Part shown: piece by piece, positions 1 through 11,170 of the stretch
Layout of the letters: the number at the start of each line of letters is the position of its first letter
How positions within the stretch are numbered: the stretch's first letter is position 1
Assembly: GCA_958510875.1 (NCBI GenBank)
Contig: OY294068.1
Coordinates: forward strand, 28,376,297-28,440,296
Direction: 5' to 3'
DNA from: Endomychus coccineus
Taxonomy: Eukaryota > Arthropoda > Insecta > Coleoptera > Endomychidae
DNA: 64,000 bases
The notes under the pieces: model-generated
What the model was told of the DNA's origin: nothing
The model's database searches: none
Seen by the model: only the letters and a program-made list of their open reading frames with translations
Program-made: the position numbers and the translations under genes

Positions 1-141
1 TTTGCCTGGTGAGGTCTTTCCTTATGCCTATAACCTCCAAAACCTGCAACAAAAATTAGAATGCGTATCTCCTCTCCCAACGTTCCACCGATATTCTTCG
101 GACATTATAGGTTTTCCTCTTGTGTAGTCAAAGTATAAAAC
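1..141 (+). pseudogene. 3' end of a Jockey-type non-LTR retrotransposon (family J)
   Basis: The first bases read LPGEVFPYAYNLQ, the usual last stretch of a Jockey-superfamily ORF2 protein just after its Leu-Trp-Asn-Ser-Leu-Pro motif. A short 3' untranslated region follows, ending in GTCAAAGTATAAAA. The same 3' end occurs at 63345-63481 on this strand, where it runs into a poly(A) tail, at 31373-31490 on the minus strand, and in diverged form at 10675 on the minus strand. This supports a true element end. The element extends off the left edge and its reading frame is broken. It abuts another retrotransposon at about 142. Confidence 0.6.
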
Positions 142-1553
142 ACTCATTTGACCTTGTTGATCACAATCTACTCCTTGCTAAATTGTCTGAATATGGATTT
201 AGGGGGAAGTTGTATGAGTGGATATCATCATATTTGTCTGATCGTTATCAGGTTGTTGATACTGATGGTATGAAATCAAACCGATTGATAGTTGTGAATG
301 GTGTACCTCAAGGGCCTGTACTTGGTTCCCATTTTCTTGGTATTTGTTAATGATCTGCCAATGTAACTGAAGCAAGGGATTCTAACGATGTTTGCGGATG
401 ATAATTCAATGTTAAGCACCGCATCCAATACACGCGTGCTAGTGAAAGATACCCAAAATAGTCTAAATGCCTGCGTAGAATGGTTTGTTGCGGACCAACT
501 CATTCTGAATACCTCAATAACAGTTTTCATTTATTTTACACCTCGTGCAATAAACCACAATGAGAGTTGCCTTTTAAAAATTGTCGGACATTCTTTGAGG
601 CAAGTTCAGGCTGTACGTTTTCTGGGGCTATGTATAGATAACGCTTTGAACTGGGATGTTCAAAATTAACATGTTATGTAGCAAATTATCAACTATGTGC
701 TATGCTTTGAGGAGGTTGCATAGTCTTACAAACAGACACTATCATATTATTATGCACAGTTCTATTCAAGATGTTCTTATGGCATTATATTCTGGGGATC
801 TGCATCTAAATCGGACCGACTCTTCCTAATGCAGAAGCTTGCATTAAGAAGTATGGTAGGAGCAAATAGAGGAGCCTCATGTAGAAACATCTTCCGAGAA
901 TTGCAATTACTACCCCTTCCATGTATACATACGAAGCAACTTTTGATATATGTTGAAATAAATGTTGGTTCTTTTCCCCGCAATGATTTCAATCATACTT
1001 ATCCTACTAGAGGCCGAGCAGACCTGTTGATACCTCAGCATAAGATGTCTCTGTATGAAGAAAGTCCACGATATATGGGCATAAAGATGTTCAATAAGCT
1101 TCCGCAATCGCTGAAAGATAATGCTAACTTAAATCAGTTTAAGAAGGGAACTTTTGCAAGAGCATGTATTTTACAGTGTTTCTGAGTACTTGGTATATAT
1201 AATAACAGATGATTCATAAAGTTTTGCTCATTTCCTTTAATTTCCTAATTTAATATTCATAAATAAGTATAGTAGATACTGGGCTATAAACATCATTATT
1301 ATTTGTTACTTTTCGAACTTAATATAATAATGCTTTCCACAGGAAGTATTATCTTTGTATTTCTTTGCATCATTTTTTCTTTTTTGTTTTCCTTTTCTGT
1401 CCTATTTATTGTACCAAAATACGTGTTGATTTATCTATTTAATTATTTGTTTACTTACATACTTGTATATTCTTGACGTGTCTTAAACCATGTTATCATT
1501 GATCTTATGGACAATAAAAATTATTATTATTATTATCATTATTATACTCTACG
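142..1553 (+). pseudogene. Non-LTR retrotransposon RT remnant (Jockey/CR1 type, family K)
   Basis: Broken pieces of one reverse transcriptase follow each other in different frames. FDLVDHNLLLAKLSEYGF and the palm motif GVPQGPVLG lie within 150-330, the catalytic region FADDN with its two aspartates at about 390, VRFLGLCIDNALNW near 630, and the carboxy-terminal TYPTRGRADLLIPQHKMSLY near 990-1050. The stop is at 1183-1185. About 370 bases of 3' untranslated DNA end in GACAATAAAAATTATTATT, a polyadenylation-like signal running into an ATT microsatellite, which is typical of CR1/Jockey-like tails. Stops and frameshifts, for example after 350 and 669, show it is dead. The 5' end, including any endonuclease and the first RT motifs, is missing. 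The clade is inferred. Confidence 0.8.
1519..1546 (+). repeat. (ATT)n microsatellite tail of the retrotransposon
   Basis: An ATT-unit run with one interruption lies directly after AATAAA at the 3' end of the preceding element. Such microsatellite tails replace poly(A) in several insect non-LTR elements. Confidence 0.7.
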
Positions 1554-2779
1554 AAACAGCACCATGAAACACACAAATTGGAGTCTTATTAGCCTTGGAA
1601 AAACAAAAATTGATTCTACATCGATTGGTTTTCACGATGTCTGAATTAAAAAAAATCAAAGCAAAATTCCGTATTTTGCCATTCTGTTTTTGGTTAACCG
1701 GAAGTGGCGAAAAATGGCCTCAACCAAAACTTGTATCATTTTAAAACATCTCAGGCAAAGCCGCATGAATCTATCTTTATTCGTTTAAAGTTGAAAGTTA
1801 TAAGCTCTTAAAATTTGCCGAAAAATGTAATGGGACACTCGGTATATAAATGCACGATTTAATTCACTTTCATGACTATGCATATATGCTAGCATAGCGC
1901 CTATTGAAGATGGTAGTTGTCAAAAACAGAATTGTTTCGAAACCACGAACGCCATCTCATAGATTTTATAATAACTTATTGACCAACCCTCGTAATGTTA
2001 CGACCATTTTCAAAACGGGCCTGGCGTTGGCGCACATATTTACTACCATTTAAAATTGGATACAAAACTAAAACACATAAAGTGAAATTGCGACAAGACA
2101 TTTGACACTCGCGAGAATTTCGAAATCAGGAAAATACGCTCCACAGAAAATAACAGATATCACGAGTCGAACAAACCTGGGAAGCAAATAGAATTCAGGC
2201 TAATGCCATAAATTATTTCAAGCACTCTCAAGGGTTGACACATATATGTTTCTAAAATCACATAAATAACGAAATATATTGTATACAGAAAATGAACGAC
2301 ACGCAAACGTATTTTAGACGCAAAACTATCCTATGCATAAAATATCTTCGAGAACGTATCTCTGGCATTATCAAATTGTGTTTATTTTTGTCTGTCGTAA
2401 TATTTAAAAAAACATCTGGGGTGATAGAAAAATGTTTCAAGTCTGTGCTATCAAGGAGATCTGGAGATACATTTGTATCAGTTAGAAATGACATCTTTAG
2501 TTAAACAGTTTATAATTCTCATTATTTTCTGAATTTCGTATATTTGAATTGAATTTTATGCCAACTCAAAGCTCAAAGCAATAAAAACCACGAACTTAGC
2601 CGTCTAGTCATTCTACTTCGAATTTTCTTGTTAAAACGCAGAGGAATTGTTATCTAACCATCATGAATACCTACGATAGCACATCAGATAACATGTATCT
2701 AAGATAGTAATTCCAGAAAAACATTTCAATTTTGTAGGGAAAAAGATTCTTGACCATTTTTCAGTAACGATTTTGTGTA
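1554..2779. other. Intronic DNA with no recognised gene
   Basis: AT-rich sequence of the downstream hth intron. Short open frames at 2258-2504 overlap on both strands and show no family signature. I see no host exon or recognisable element here. Confidence 0.5.
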
Positions 2780-2832
2780 GTAAGTAAGCTTGCTCTGATG
2801 ATGGCCACTTGGTACCTGGAAGGCCTTTAGTA
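2780..2832 (+). repeat. Left half of a hammerhead-like repeat split by a mariner insertion
   Basis: CTCTGATGATGGCCACTTGG followed by TACCTGGAAGG resembles the CUGAUGA-stem-GAAA arrangement seen at 62.95 kb (minus) and 51.0 kb, although GAAA has decayed to GGAA. The other half continues after the mariner, where 4223-4290 carries CTATTTTTAGTGGATAA, also found next to the 51.0 kb copy. The mariner therefore jumped into an older copy of this repeat. Confidence 0.55.
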
Positions 2833-4220
2833 CCGGGATATCAAAAATTATCTTGGTCAAGGGTGGTTGTGGAATCTAAAACGTGTGTCTTACTTTACGT
2901 TTGAAATAATTATGTCACTGTCACACTGACACAATCAATAACCTACAAATTTCATACCTATTTATTTCAGTTGTAAAACAATAATGAACTTCAAATTATG
3001 AAATAACGGTTTTAGTAACAAGAAAAACTAAATCACAGTAATTGTTGGAAATGTCCCCCGTTTTGTTCGATGCACAAGTTGACGCGCATCCTCATGCTGC
3101 GAAAACCGTTTTGCAGCATTTCTGGCGTTATGGTTGCACATTGCTGAACTATTCTTTGTTGAAGATCTTGCAAATTATTTACCGGAGTTGCGAAAATCTT
3201 GTTTTTTGAGTAAGGAAATATGAAATAGTCCATAATTGTCAACAAGGTGATCTCGGTGAAAACTCAACTTCTGTATGCAAATTTATCAGCCGGTCATCAA
3301 AAAACTCGCGGAGAAAAGCAATATTTTCTCGTGTAGTATGTGCTGTTGCACCGTCATGCTGGAAATAACCGTACCGAAGTTCATCATCGTTTAACTGTTG
3401 CACAAATTCAGCCAAAAAGTTGTGTCTGTACCTTTCTGCGTTGACGGTGAAATCGAAAAAAATTGGCCCAATTATTCTTCTGCGAGAAACTGCCATCCAA
3501 ACACCGATTTTTTGAGCATGTAGTGGCGATTCAGTAAAAACATGAGGGTTATCATTGCTCCACATTCGCATATTTTGAGAATTGATGAATCCCGAAAGGT
3601 GGAACCACGCTTCGTCAGAAAAAAAAGTTAAGTCCAGAAGATCGTCATTCATTAAATTATTGACAAACCAATGGCAGTGAGCAAGGCGTCTGGGGTGGTC
3701 TGCGGGCAGAAGAGCTTGATGTGCTTGCATCTTATATGGATGCATGTTCAAGTCTTTCTTTAAAATCTTCTGACATGTTCCATAAGAAAGTCCAATTTCC
3801 TGAGAAAGACGTTTCAAAGGTTTTGCAAGCTCCTCTTCCATACGTTGACGAACGTCATTGACAACTTCTTCTGTACGAACTCCTGGTCTACCAGCACCTT
3901 TTTTATGAGTCACAGAACCAGTTTCGCGAAACACTTGTACGGTAATATTGCCACGTTTGGGAAGTGCTCTCGAAAATTGTCCAAGCACAAACGTTGTATT
4001 GCCAATTTCCATTAATTAGCGCACCCGTTCGAAAATAGACTTCAATCATGAAAAGTTTGTGCTGTGTGGTAAGAGGCATGATTCAAAAACTGGATTAGAA
4101 AATTTCAGCACAATGACTTAACAGATTCTGACACAACAAAACATATTCAAAAATTTAAAGTAAGACACACGTTTTACATTCCACAACCATCCTTGACTAA
4201 GATAATTTCTGATATTCCGG
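2833..4220 (-). mobile_element. Tc1/mariner transposon (DD41D-type), full length with both ends
   Basis: The element is 1388 bases long. Terminal inverted repeats of about 65 bases begin CCGGGATATCAAAAATTATC on the left and match the complement of the right end (CCGGAATATCAGAAATTATC) with few mismatches. TA dinucleotides at 2831-2832 and 4221-4222 are the expected target duplication of this superfamily. It carries one transposase gene on the minus strand. The flanks are the two halves of a hammerhead-like repeat, which confirms the boundaries. Element 14283-15120 has the same ends. Confidence 0.9.
3033..4079 (-). pseudogene. Mariner-family DDE transposase, two frameshifts
   Basis: This encoded the cut-and-paste transposase. 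The natural start is the ATG at 4079-4077 (MPLTTQHKLFMIEVYFRTG). The frame changes near 3985 and the main open stretch runs to 3239. It contains an amino-terminal DNA-binding region (GAGRPGVRTEEVV; LSQEIGLSYGTCQKIL) and two catalytic aspartates, in FFSDEAWFHLSG (residue 133 of that stretch) and YFQHDGATAHTT (residue 220). A second break at about 3240 destroys the usual SPDL motif. The third acidic residue, in TIMDYF, lies in the next frame (3033-3245). If that break is one lost base, the second and third acids are separated by 41 residues, the DD41D spacing rather than the DD34D of classical mariners. The total length, about 348 codons, is normal. The gene is inactive. Confidence 0.85.
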
Positions 4221-4589
4221 TAGTTTATTACTATTTTTAGTGGATAAAAGTGATTATTTCGTACTAATTAGTGTTACAGTGTATCCAAAGTTGTGAGCTT
4301 TTTACTACATTAATTATATGTCCATGTGAACAAGAATTAACCTTATACCAGAAGAAAATTATATTGAAATTTAATTTAGGCAGAAAGGCGTCATAGCGAT
4401 TAATGGCAATGTGGTTGGTATGATTGAATTAATTCTAGAGTATCGCAAGTAATTTTAATCATACCTCTTATGATCTGAGCGTTTTAAACTTGCAAATTTT
4501 TAATTATCATTATTCAAATTGTTCGACATAAAACACCAAAAAGGGGCATTCAGGAATTTATGTAAATGAGTAATTTTGATATTACTTAC

Positions 4590-4713
4590 CAGTATCCGAG
4601 GCATCGAGACTTTGCTGGGACGCAGGTGGTTGAGATAAAGGTCCAGGTGTCCCCGGTGACCTCACGTCGTCGTTCACCGGGCCCCCGTATGATAACGACG
4701 ACGAAGGCGGCCT
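4590..4713 (-). CDS. hth: homothorax exon (linker after the HM domain)
   Basis: A spliced host exon of 124 bases: 41 codons plus the first base of the next. The acceptor is TTGTTTCTGATTACAG at 4714 onward and the donor is GTAAGTAAT at 4589-4581. It reads RPPSSSLSYGG, then VNDDVRSPGTPGPLSQPPAS and QSLDASDT. This matches my recollection of the insect Homothorax linker between the Meis/PKNOX (HM) domain and the homeodomain, rich in Ser, Pro and Gly. It joins in phase to the end of the 47.8 kb exon (GASTPDV). Homothorax binds Extradenticle through the HM domain, brings it into the nucleus, and acts as a Hox cofactor. The homeodomain exons must lie beyond the left edge. The surrounding DNA is AT-rich transposon debris, so this GC-rich block stands out. 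Confidence 0.9.
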
Positions 4714-4719
4714 CTGTAA

Positions 4720-5735
4720 TCAGAAACAATACTTAGGCATAAATGATGATATCATATCACTTTAGGCGACAAAGTAAAATGGTACCATGTATAGGTATCA
4801 TGAAATATGTATGTGTTATGTATAATTTCGAAAAGACTGCTTGTTTACTTTGGGAGTTTTCAAACATGAAAAAAATAATTCGGGAGGCAGGACATCATAA
4901 AAAGCCCCATTTCAGTATTGACTGGACCCATTTTATTTCATCAAGTACGTTAAGTTTGTTTGAGAGCGTCAGTCAACGTCACAAAAGATGGGTTCCAAGA
5001 AACAAAATTAAACTAAATATGGAAAATGAAAAATTATAGGTATATTACATTTATATTAGGTATTATAAAGGTTCAATAATGTTTAGAATTAACAAAAATT
5101 GCAGAAACTATAAAATGAATTAAAATTTTCATTTCAGTAATATAATTTTGAATTAGTTTATATATTCTGAGTTTCTCTATATATTAGGTACTATATGATA
5201 AATGAAATATTCAATTCAGTTTTTATTTCTGGGATTTTTGTTAGGAGTTTCTCTTCTTCTTTCTGATTTTAGATGAATAGTTTTTCATATGTATAAATTG
5301 ATTTTTTCTTCCCTTGAGTCCAGTTGTAATATTGTATATATATTTATATGTTTGTATGATATCGCGGTTTATTTACACTCAATATCAAACCCATACAATA
5401 TTATGAATATGCATCTATAAATATTTTTTTATTGTTAAGAAATAAACTATTATTGTTATTCTAATGATACAAGTCACGAAAAAATTTATAATATTTCTTC
5501 AAATGCTACATTTAAGAATAGTGGAATGACATCATTTATATTATATTGCTTTTTCTTTAGAGATAAGAATGTTCAGCATAAAATATTTGACAAGATTCTT
5601 AGATACTATGATGTCAAATAATTTTTCCTATAGTACGTTCTTTGGGAAAAAACCCTGGCGATCACCTCAACAAGGTTTCATATACCAATTTATTATATTG
5701 AATAAAATATACATAGAAGCTGAAGGATAAAGGTT
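4720..5735. other. AT-rich intronic DNA, nothing recognised
   Basis: An open frame of 98 codons at 4743-5039 shows no family signature and sits in intron sequence, so I do not call it a gene. The rest is low-complexity AT-rich DNA. Confidence 0.45.
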
Positions 5736-5739
5736 TCAA

Positions 5740-6350
5740 AATTCATTTACTCGACAGTTTTTCTCATTGAAAACCAGATTGAGGATGGAAGATAAGTGGT
5801 AAGATCATCCTAAACAATACCACCACTTAAAGTATCTGAGAAGCGCTCAAAGATAAAGGAGTTTCCAGTCTGGAGCACCTGGATTCAGGATATGCTGAAA
5901 AACAGGAAGCAAGAAGTATCCTGAGGTAACACCACGATTAGTGGTTCTGTGGAACATAGTGTGCGATGGTGGACTGAGTGGCAAACCTATGATGTCACGT
6001 GATTGGGTATGCCAATGAAATATTCATAATGGTCAGAGGAAATTTTATGAACCCTCTGATGGACTTAATACAATCAGCCCTGACTGCAGTAGGTAAATGA
6101 TGCAGTTACAAAGGGACGAACATTAACCCTAAGCAAACAATAATTATTGTAGTTATCATCAGGAAGTACAGGACAGTTACCCACCAGGGAACTGACTCTA
6201 GCAGGTCAGGTGATAAACATCAGTGTCTAAACCAAATACCTAGGAATCATCCTAGACAAGAAACTCTTTTGGAAACCACAATCAGAACAACATTTGCCGC
6301 AAATTCACTGCAGCCTTCTTGTTATTCAAGAAGACCATGGTCCACAGAAA
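5740..6350 (+). pseudogene. Reverse transcriptase remnant of a non-LTR element (R1/LOA-like)
   Basis: Heavily decayed coding sequence, readable across several stops. GGNTTISGSVEHSV is near 5930 and corresponds to the loop before the catalytic YADD. Then come YS..WSEEIL near 6030 (a decayed VMVRGKF region), LTLAGQVINISV near 6190-6230 and TKYLGIILDKKLFWKPQ near 6235-6290. The order is that of RT palm and thumb regions. The type of thumb suggests the RNase H-bearing R1/LOA/I group, and RNase H pieces at 42-43 kb and a carboxy-terminal piece at 38.8 kb could come from the same family. No intact frame remains. Confidence 0.65.
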
Positions 6351-6436
6351 TTAGGATTTTTCCCAGAAATCGAGGAAACATTCTTCATTTATAGATAAAA
6401 ATGTAGTATGGGACATTAGAAATCGAGTGCCCTAAT

Positions 6437-7345
6437 GTGTCCCCCAGTCAGGTGAGAGCATTGCGAAAAAATGAAAAATCGCATGAAGTTTTCCGAAAAT
6501 CGCGAAAAACCCCATATATTTATATATTTGAATACTTTTTATTACTGATAACGAAATATCTCGTTTCCTCTGCGTTTTCGGCCAAAATCACAAGAATGGA
6601 AAAGTGTTTAGATTGGAGATTTTAACAATATGTAATACTATGGCAGTGTATAGAATTTCCTAAGAATTTTCATGAAAACAAAACTGAACCGTCAAAATAT
6701 GCACGGTAATCATTTTTTTATGAAATGTTAAATATTTCGTCTGCATTTGATTTTTGGAAAAAAATGCTTAGAATGCCATTTTACATGAGACCAAACTCCA
6801 AAAACATACAAATTTTTTCCAAATTCTCCATAAATAGCGAAAAACATCTCGTGATATCTATGTATAATATATTTTTTGGCAAAAATTTTTATCTGAGAGC
6901 ATCAGAATGCCAGATATTTCGATGTTTCCAAAAAAGTATATTATATATAGATATAACGAGATGTTTTTCGAGATTTCTGGAAAATTTGGAACAAATTTGT
7001 ATGTTCTTAGGGTCTAGCCTCATGTAAAATGACATTCCAAACATTTTATGTTGTTGTATTTTAAAAAAAAAAAATCGAATGCAGGCATTTTAGAAAAAAA
7101 GTGTTCAAATATTTTTATATTTGGGGTTTTTCGTGATTTTTGGAGAACGTTATGACATTTTTTGACAATAGGGTTTTATGTAAATCGACGTTCTGAACAC
7201 TTTTCCATTCATGTGAGTTTTTCCAAAGACGCAAAGGAAACGAGATATTTCGTTATCAGTGATAAAAAGTATTCAAATATATGTAGAGTTTTTCGCGATT
7301 TTCAGAAAATCTTTATGCGATTTTTCACAATAGGACCTACGTATG
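6437..7345. repeat. Large foldback (inverted) repeat, arms about 430 bp
   Basis: The left arm (about 6437-6885) is an imperfect reverse complement of the right arm (about 6910-7345), centred near 6898. For example, CGAAATATCTCGTTTCCTCT at 6552 is answered by GGAAACGAGATATTTCG near 7225, and TTACATGAGACCAAACTCC at 6781 by the complement near 7010. About 60 bases of the right arm (TTCATGTGAGTTTTTCC, then CGCAAAGGAAACGAGA) recur as a direct copy at 7345-7405. Open frames inside it are by-products. It could be a foldback transposon or a duplicated-inverted satellite unit. Confidence 0.75.
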
Positions 7346-7419
7346 TATTCATGTGAGTTTTTTCAAAAACGCAAAGGAAACGAGACATTGCGAAACACCC
7401 CATTTGCAAAATGTTTCCT

Positions 7420-8864
7420 AGATTTCTGGAAATTGGCCTTTTTCTGTCCAATTTTTGCGTGGACTACCATTGGACTCGGAAGCACGATGAACGTTATAGA
7501 GTGGAAACCGCTTCATTGGATAATATGGGGTACATGAGATCTCGGTATAGCCATGACGAACCTCACCGGTTTCCCCCCACATTAATAATGATACTAGTAA
7601 TAATTTATGAATTTTAATAAGTATTCTGGAATATTTATAACACATTATGGATGATCGTTCTTAATGCATCGAATCTATCACGTACTTATTGTATCTACCA
7701 AATATGTCATTAACAGTTGCACAGGATTTACAAACTATGTATTATTGATTACGACGGTTATAAATCATGATTTCATTAACATCATTAGCATAAAAAATCG
7801 GATATAATGCGTGATTATATTACTTATATGGTCGGTGAGTAATACACGAGCTGCGATTAATTTTAGATCATTAATGATATAATTTTATGCAAAGGGTACT
7901 TCTAAAGCGAGTATTGTAGTTTCCTATGAAAAAGGTAGTTTGCCAGTTCGATTAACATAGAAAAATAACTTCAAAGGAACAATATGTGAACCGTATGGCA
8001 CATACACTTCTTTTTATGAATTGTTAAATAACTGCCTTCGGTTCATTAATTTTATAGCAGTTGGGATATCAATTATGTTCTCTATAAGTGAATGTATGTT
8101 TTATTAAATATAACAAGGTGTGTAAAAAACTACGTAGCCCGCGAACTCGTAAGCGTTAAATACACACCCCTGACAAGATAACCGGAACGAGTGTTTCCTT
8201 CTTCCGGTTATTGACATGTGCTGCATCGGCAAATGACAAACGCATTTTGTGAAATATGTTCACTAAACACGTTACTACGTCTCCGTATCAGTGTTATGAT
8301 TCGCATAAGCGAATTAACTTTTCCAATGATTATAATCAAGAGAATACGACGTGATTAAAATCCGAAGGATAGTTATTTTCAGAATTAATTCTTCACCATC
8401 TTCTGGGAGAAACAAGTGTTTTTCTGATTTTCTCAAATAGCTTTATTCAGCTGTCAGCGGTTTATTTAATCTGTAAAAAGAGGCTAGCATAGCATAATTA
8501 AATCAATCTTGTTATACTGGAAAGCAGACCGATCGAGCAAAAAATTAAGCGATTACTTATTACCGCGGTTCGGCAAATTATTAAAACTGCTTTTATCTCA
8601 ATACAGTGTGCCCATTCTGGAAAAGGAAACGTTGATTCAAATTCATAAACTACGTACGTAACGTAGAAGTCAAGGTAAAATTTTTATTACTGTTTACTAA
8701 TAGACGTAAAAAGTGGAAATCTGTAGATTTACAGTTAAGTCTTTCTTCGGACGTTAAACATTGACTGGATGAATCATTTCTATAATTTGTAATTAGTATT
8801 TTATGAGTTTGACATCTTCTAATTATAATTATTATACATGAGCCACCTTTGATGAAATTAATAA
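7420..8864. other. Intronic DNA, no gene recognised
   Basis: Mostly unique AT-rich DNA. At 8120-8400 it is less AT-rich and includes a small hairpin (AACCGGAACGAG and CTTCTTCCGGTT). I see no exon or mobile element. Confidence 0.4.
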
Positions 8865-8872
8865 GTTTCAAG

Positions 8873-9923
8873 CACGGTCGTATACACAGGTCTGGAAACT
8901 CTATGGTTAACTTGAGTCGCTTACGCGTCGTGTTACTCGTAGTCCCTCGCTCAGCCACCAGCTGGCGCTTGGATCAAGAGGGGGTAAAACGATTTCTCTC
9001 CGGAATCGCAAGCAGTGTTACTAATGCCCATTTGCACCGTTTAAGCATAGCTTAAAATTGTCGAAATGTTAACTTTGAACCTTTTAAAAGGTCGTGATAA
9101 CCCCAAACTGGGTCGAAAACTGTTTTGAATTGGTTAATCTTCGACAAATCGAATGACGTTCACGTGAGGAGCGCGTAGCTCGCGAGTTAGAAAAGTGCAA
9201 ATTTACGGTACATAGAAAGTCTTAACGAGGACTTTTCGCATGCGGTTTTCGTTCCATGTCGTTAGTTTATGAACGGGGCCAACTAAATGGCATAGCCTCG
9301 GGCCCCAAAATGTCGATTAAATGAGAAAATTTAATTGAAACAGAAACAGGTATTCTCAGCTGTCAGCTACTAGCGTATGACGTGCGATGTATCAAAGGGA
9401 ATTTTCTAGCTACTAAAATATACTCAAAGCGGGTAAAAGCTAGCGGCCTATAGCGGAAAACACTTTATTACAACTGGCTCCGGCCGCACGGGGAAAGAAA
9501 CGGCCCCAAATTAACAAAATAGAGGTAAAATGTATAAACTCTAACTTACGCGCAGCGAGCTCCTCGAGGCATATGTCAAAATGATTACATTCGTAGCTAA
9601 TTACATAGGACGTCTGGCGTTGATGCAGTTGTGTTTTTATACAATTCGAACCTTCTAATTTCGATAGGCCACGTGAAAATTCCGGAGCCGGAAGCGCTAT
9701 CGAGATCTATACGTTAAAACTTTCGTATAAAATTGTGTTTACAAGTCAACTAACACTTGTCACAGAATACTCTTTATAGAGATCAAGATGATACTCTTAA
9801 GTGACGCCTTTTATGTTTCCGCTACGTGGCGTCTTTTGGTACTACGCGAAATTCGACGCGTAAGCGACTCACTGCTCACATAGGAAACAATCTCGAGTTT
9901 CCAGACCTGTGTATACGACCGTG
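8873..9923. mobile_element. Non-autonomous DNA transposon with 8-bp target duplication (hAT- or P-like)
   Basis: The ends are exact inverted repeats of 29 bases starting CACGGTCGTATACACAGG. A second internal inverted block, GAGTCGCTTACGCGTCG, lies about 35-50 bases further in on each side. The element is flanked by a perfect 8-base direct repeat, GTTTCAAG, at 8865-8872 and 9924-9931. An 8-bp duplication is the mark of hAT and P superfamilies (also Merlin). Subterminal inverted repeats recall P elements, but the end sequence alone does not decide. There is no transposase frame, so it depends on a relative. Its middle (about 9070-9625) recurs, inverted, inside the composite element at 14385-14945. 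Confidence 0.85.
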
Positions 9924-9931
9924 GTTTCAAG

Positions 9932-10670
9932 TTACTTTGAAATACTCTATGTTCATCTGATCGATCTTGAACTAATAGTTCAGAGCATCTGTTTCGCTTT
10001 ATCGATCTCATCAGCGAAACGAGAAAGTTTGCAATCTTTCTGAGCGATCATTCTGTCGAAAATGTAAATAACCCGACTAACACATTGCAAGGAAGAACTA
10101 GAATAGAGGAACTCTATCGTTGTTATCTGGCAAAGCCCTTGGAGAAATAATTATTTATTGCTTAATTGCTTCTTACTCTTTATTAATGTAGTGCGTTCTT
10201 GTGAAACAATAGGAAACGGTAACAAACTTCTTTATTTTTTTATTTCATAGCAATTTTGATTTATCAAACTCTATGGTTATTTTTTCAATTAATCATCAAA
10301 GGAACAAACAGGTCCAAATATTGATTTGTGTCCGATTCCATCTAATATCTGGATTTTGTGATTTACTATAGAGGCTAATTCCTTAGTTAATACTTATTTT
10401 TTAAGTGTGTAGGTATAGAACTCATCGAAATAAATTAATTTTAACTTTTTAATTAACACAAAATGAGAAAAGCTTTCACACAATATGAAAAATCTAAAGC
10501 CAGCTCTGCAAACAAAACGTCGGCTGATAAATCTTTTTATGTTTATTTTTTGTATCAATCAAACAGTGTACCTGTCAGTTAGTTGACGATTTTTGTTTAT
10601 TTCTATGAGTTTTATACACAGTTTAAAAGAATTATGAACTTAGGAATCACCACTCTGTATAATGTCGGGG
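9932..10670. other. Intronic DNA, no gene recognised
   Basis: AT-rich sequence without a recognised exon, RNA gene or mobile element. Confidence 0.4.
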
Positions 10671-10674
10671 AAGT

Positions 10675-11170
10675 GTTGTTTTTTTTTGTATCTTGACTTC
10701 ATGTTTGTAGAACATCTGTAAACCAGCTGTTGGAAGGAGACTGGAATTGGAATTTTTGAAAGTTGGGAGGTTATAGGTATGAGGAAAATCTCAATAGGCG
10801 AAGACCTTCACAACTTCGTCCTTCGATAGAAAAATAAAGTATGGTAGAAAGAAGATCGGCAATACTCGAACCTAACAATGAAGGGGTAACCAGTTTGAGC
10901 TCGTCTTGTCTGTTTATCTGGAATTTCTCGTTGTGGAATAACAGACGAAATTTGTGATGAGTTCCGACCATGGAAATATCTATAATAGAAAAGTGAGAAA
11001 TCTCCCACCTTTCTACGATATTCTAGAGATGTCAATGAGTTCGTATGTGTAACATCACCAATCAAACGAATATCTGTCTTCTAAATAGAATCTAACAGCT
11101 TCAGCGTATGTCTGGGAGCTGAACGCTGATCATGTGGACAGTACTCTGGGATAGGTCGAATTTGTGCTTT
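10675..11170 (-). pseudogene. Jockey-type retrotransposon (family J) 3' fragment
   Basis: Read on the minus strand, KLLDSI, VTHTNSLTSLEYRRKVGDFS, LFYYRYFHGR and RAQTGYPFIVRFEYCRSSFY follow each other. This is the conserved carboxy-terminal region of Jockey-superfamily ORF2 proteins, which usually reads LGDLSLFYRYFHGRCS and then FF.RT.LWNSLP. The protein end decays near 10800. A 3' untranslated segment related to the J ends at 1-141 and 63.4 kb runs into a poly(A) tail (T-run at 10677-10687 on the plus strand). The reading frame is broken near its end. Confidence 0.75.

Noticed and set aside
4743..5039. A 98-codon frame just upstream of the 4.6 kb exon
   Set aside because: It is on the strand opposite to hth, lies in intron sequence next to an acceptor site, and has no recognisable domain or flanking gene signals.
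6437..7537. Several open frames of 62-100 codons
   Set aside because: They lie within the large foldback repeat, mirror each other and have no family signature.
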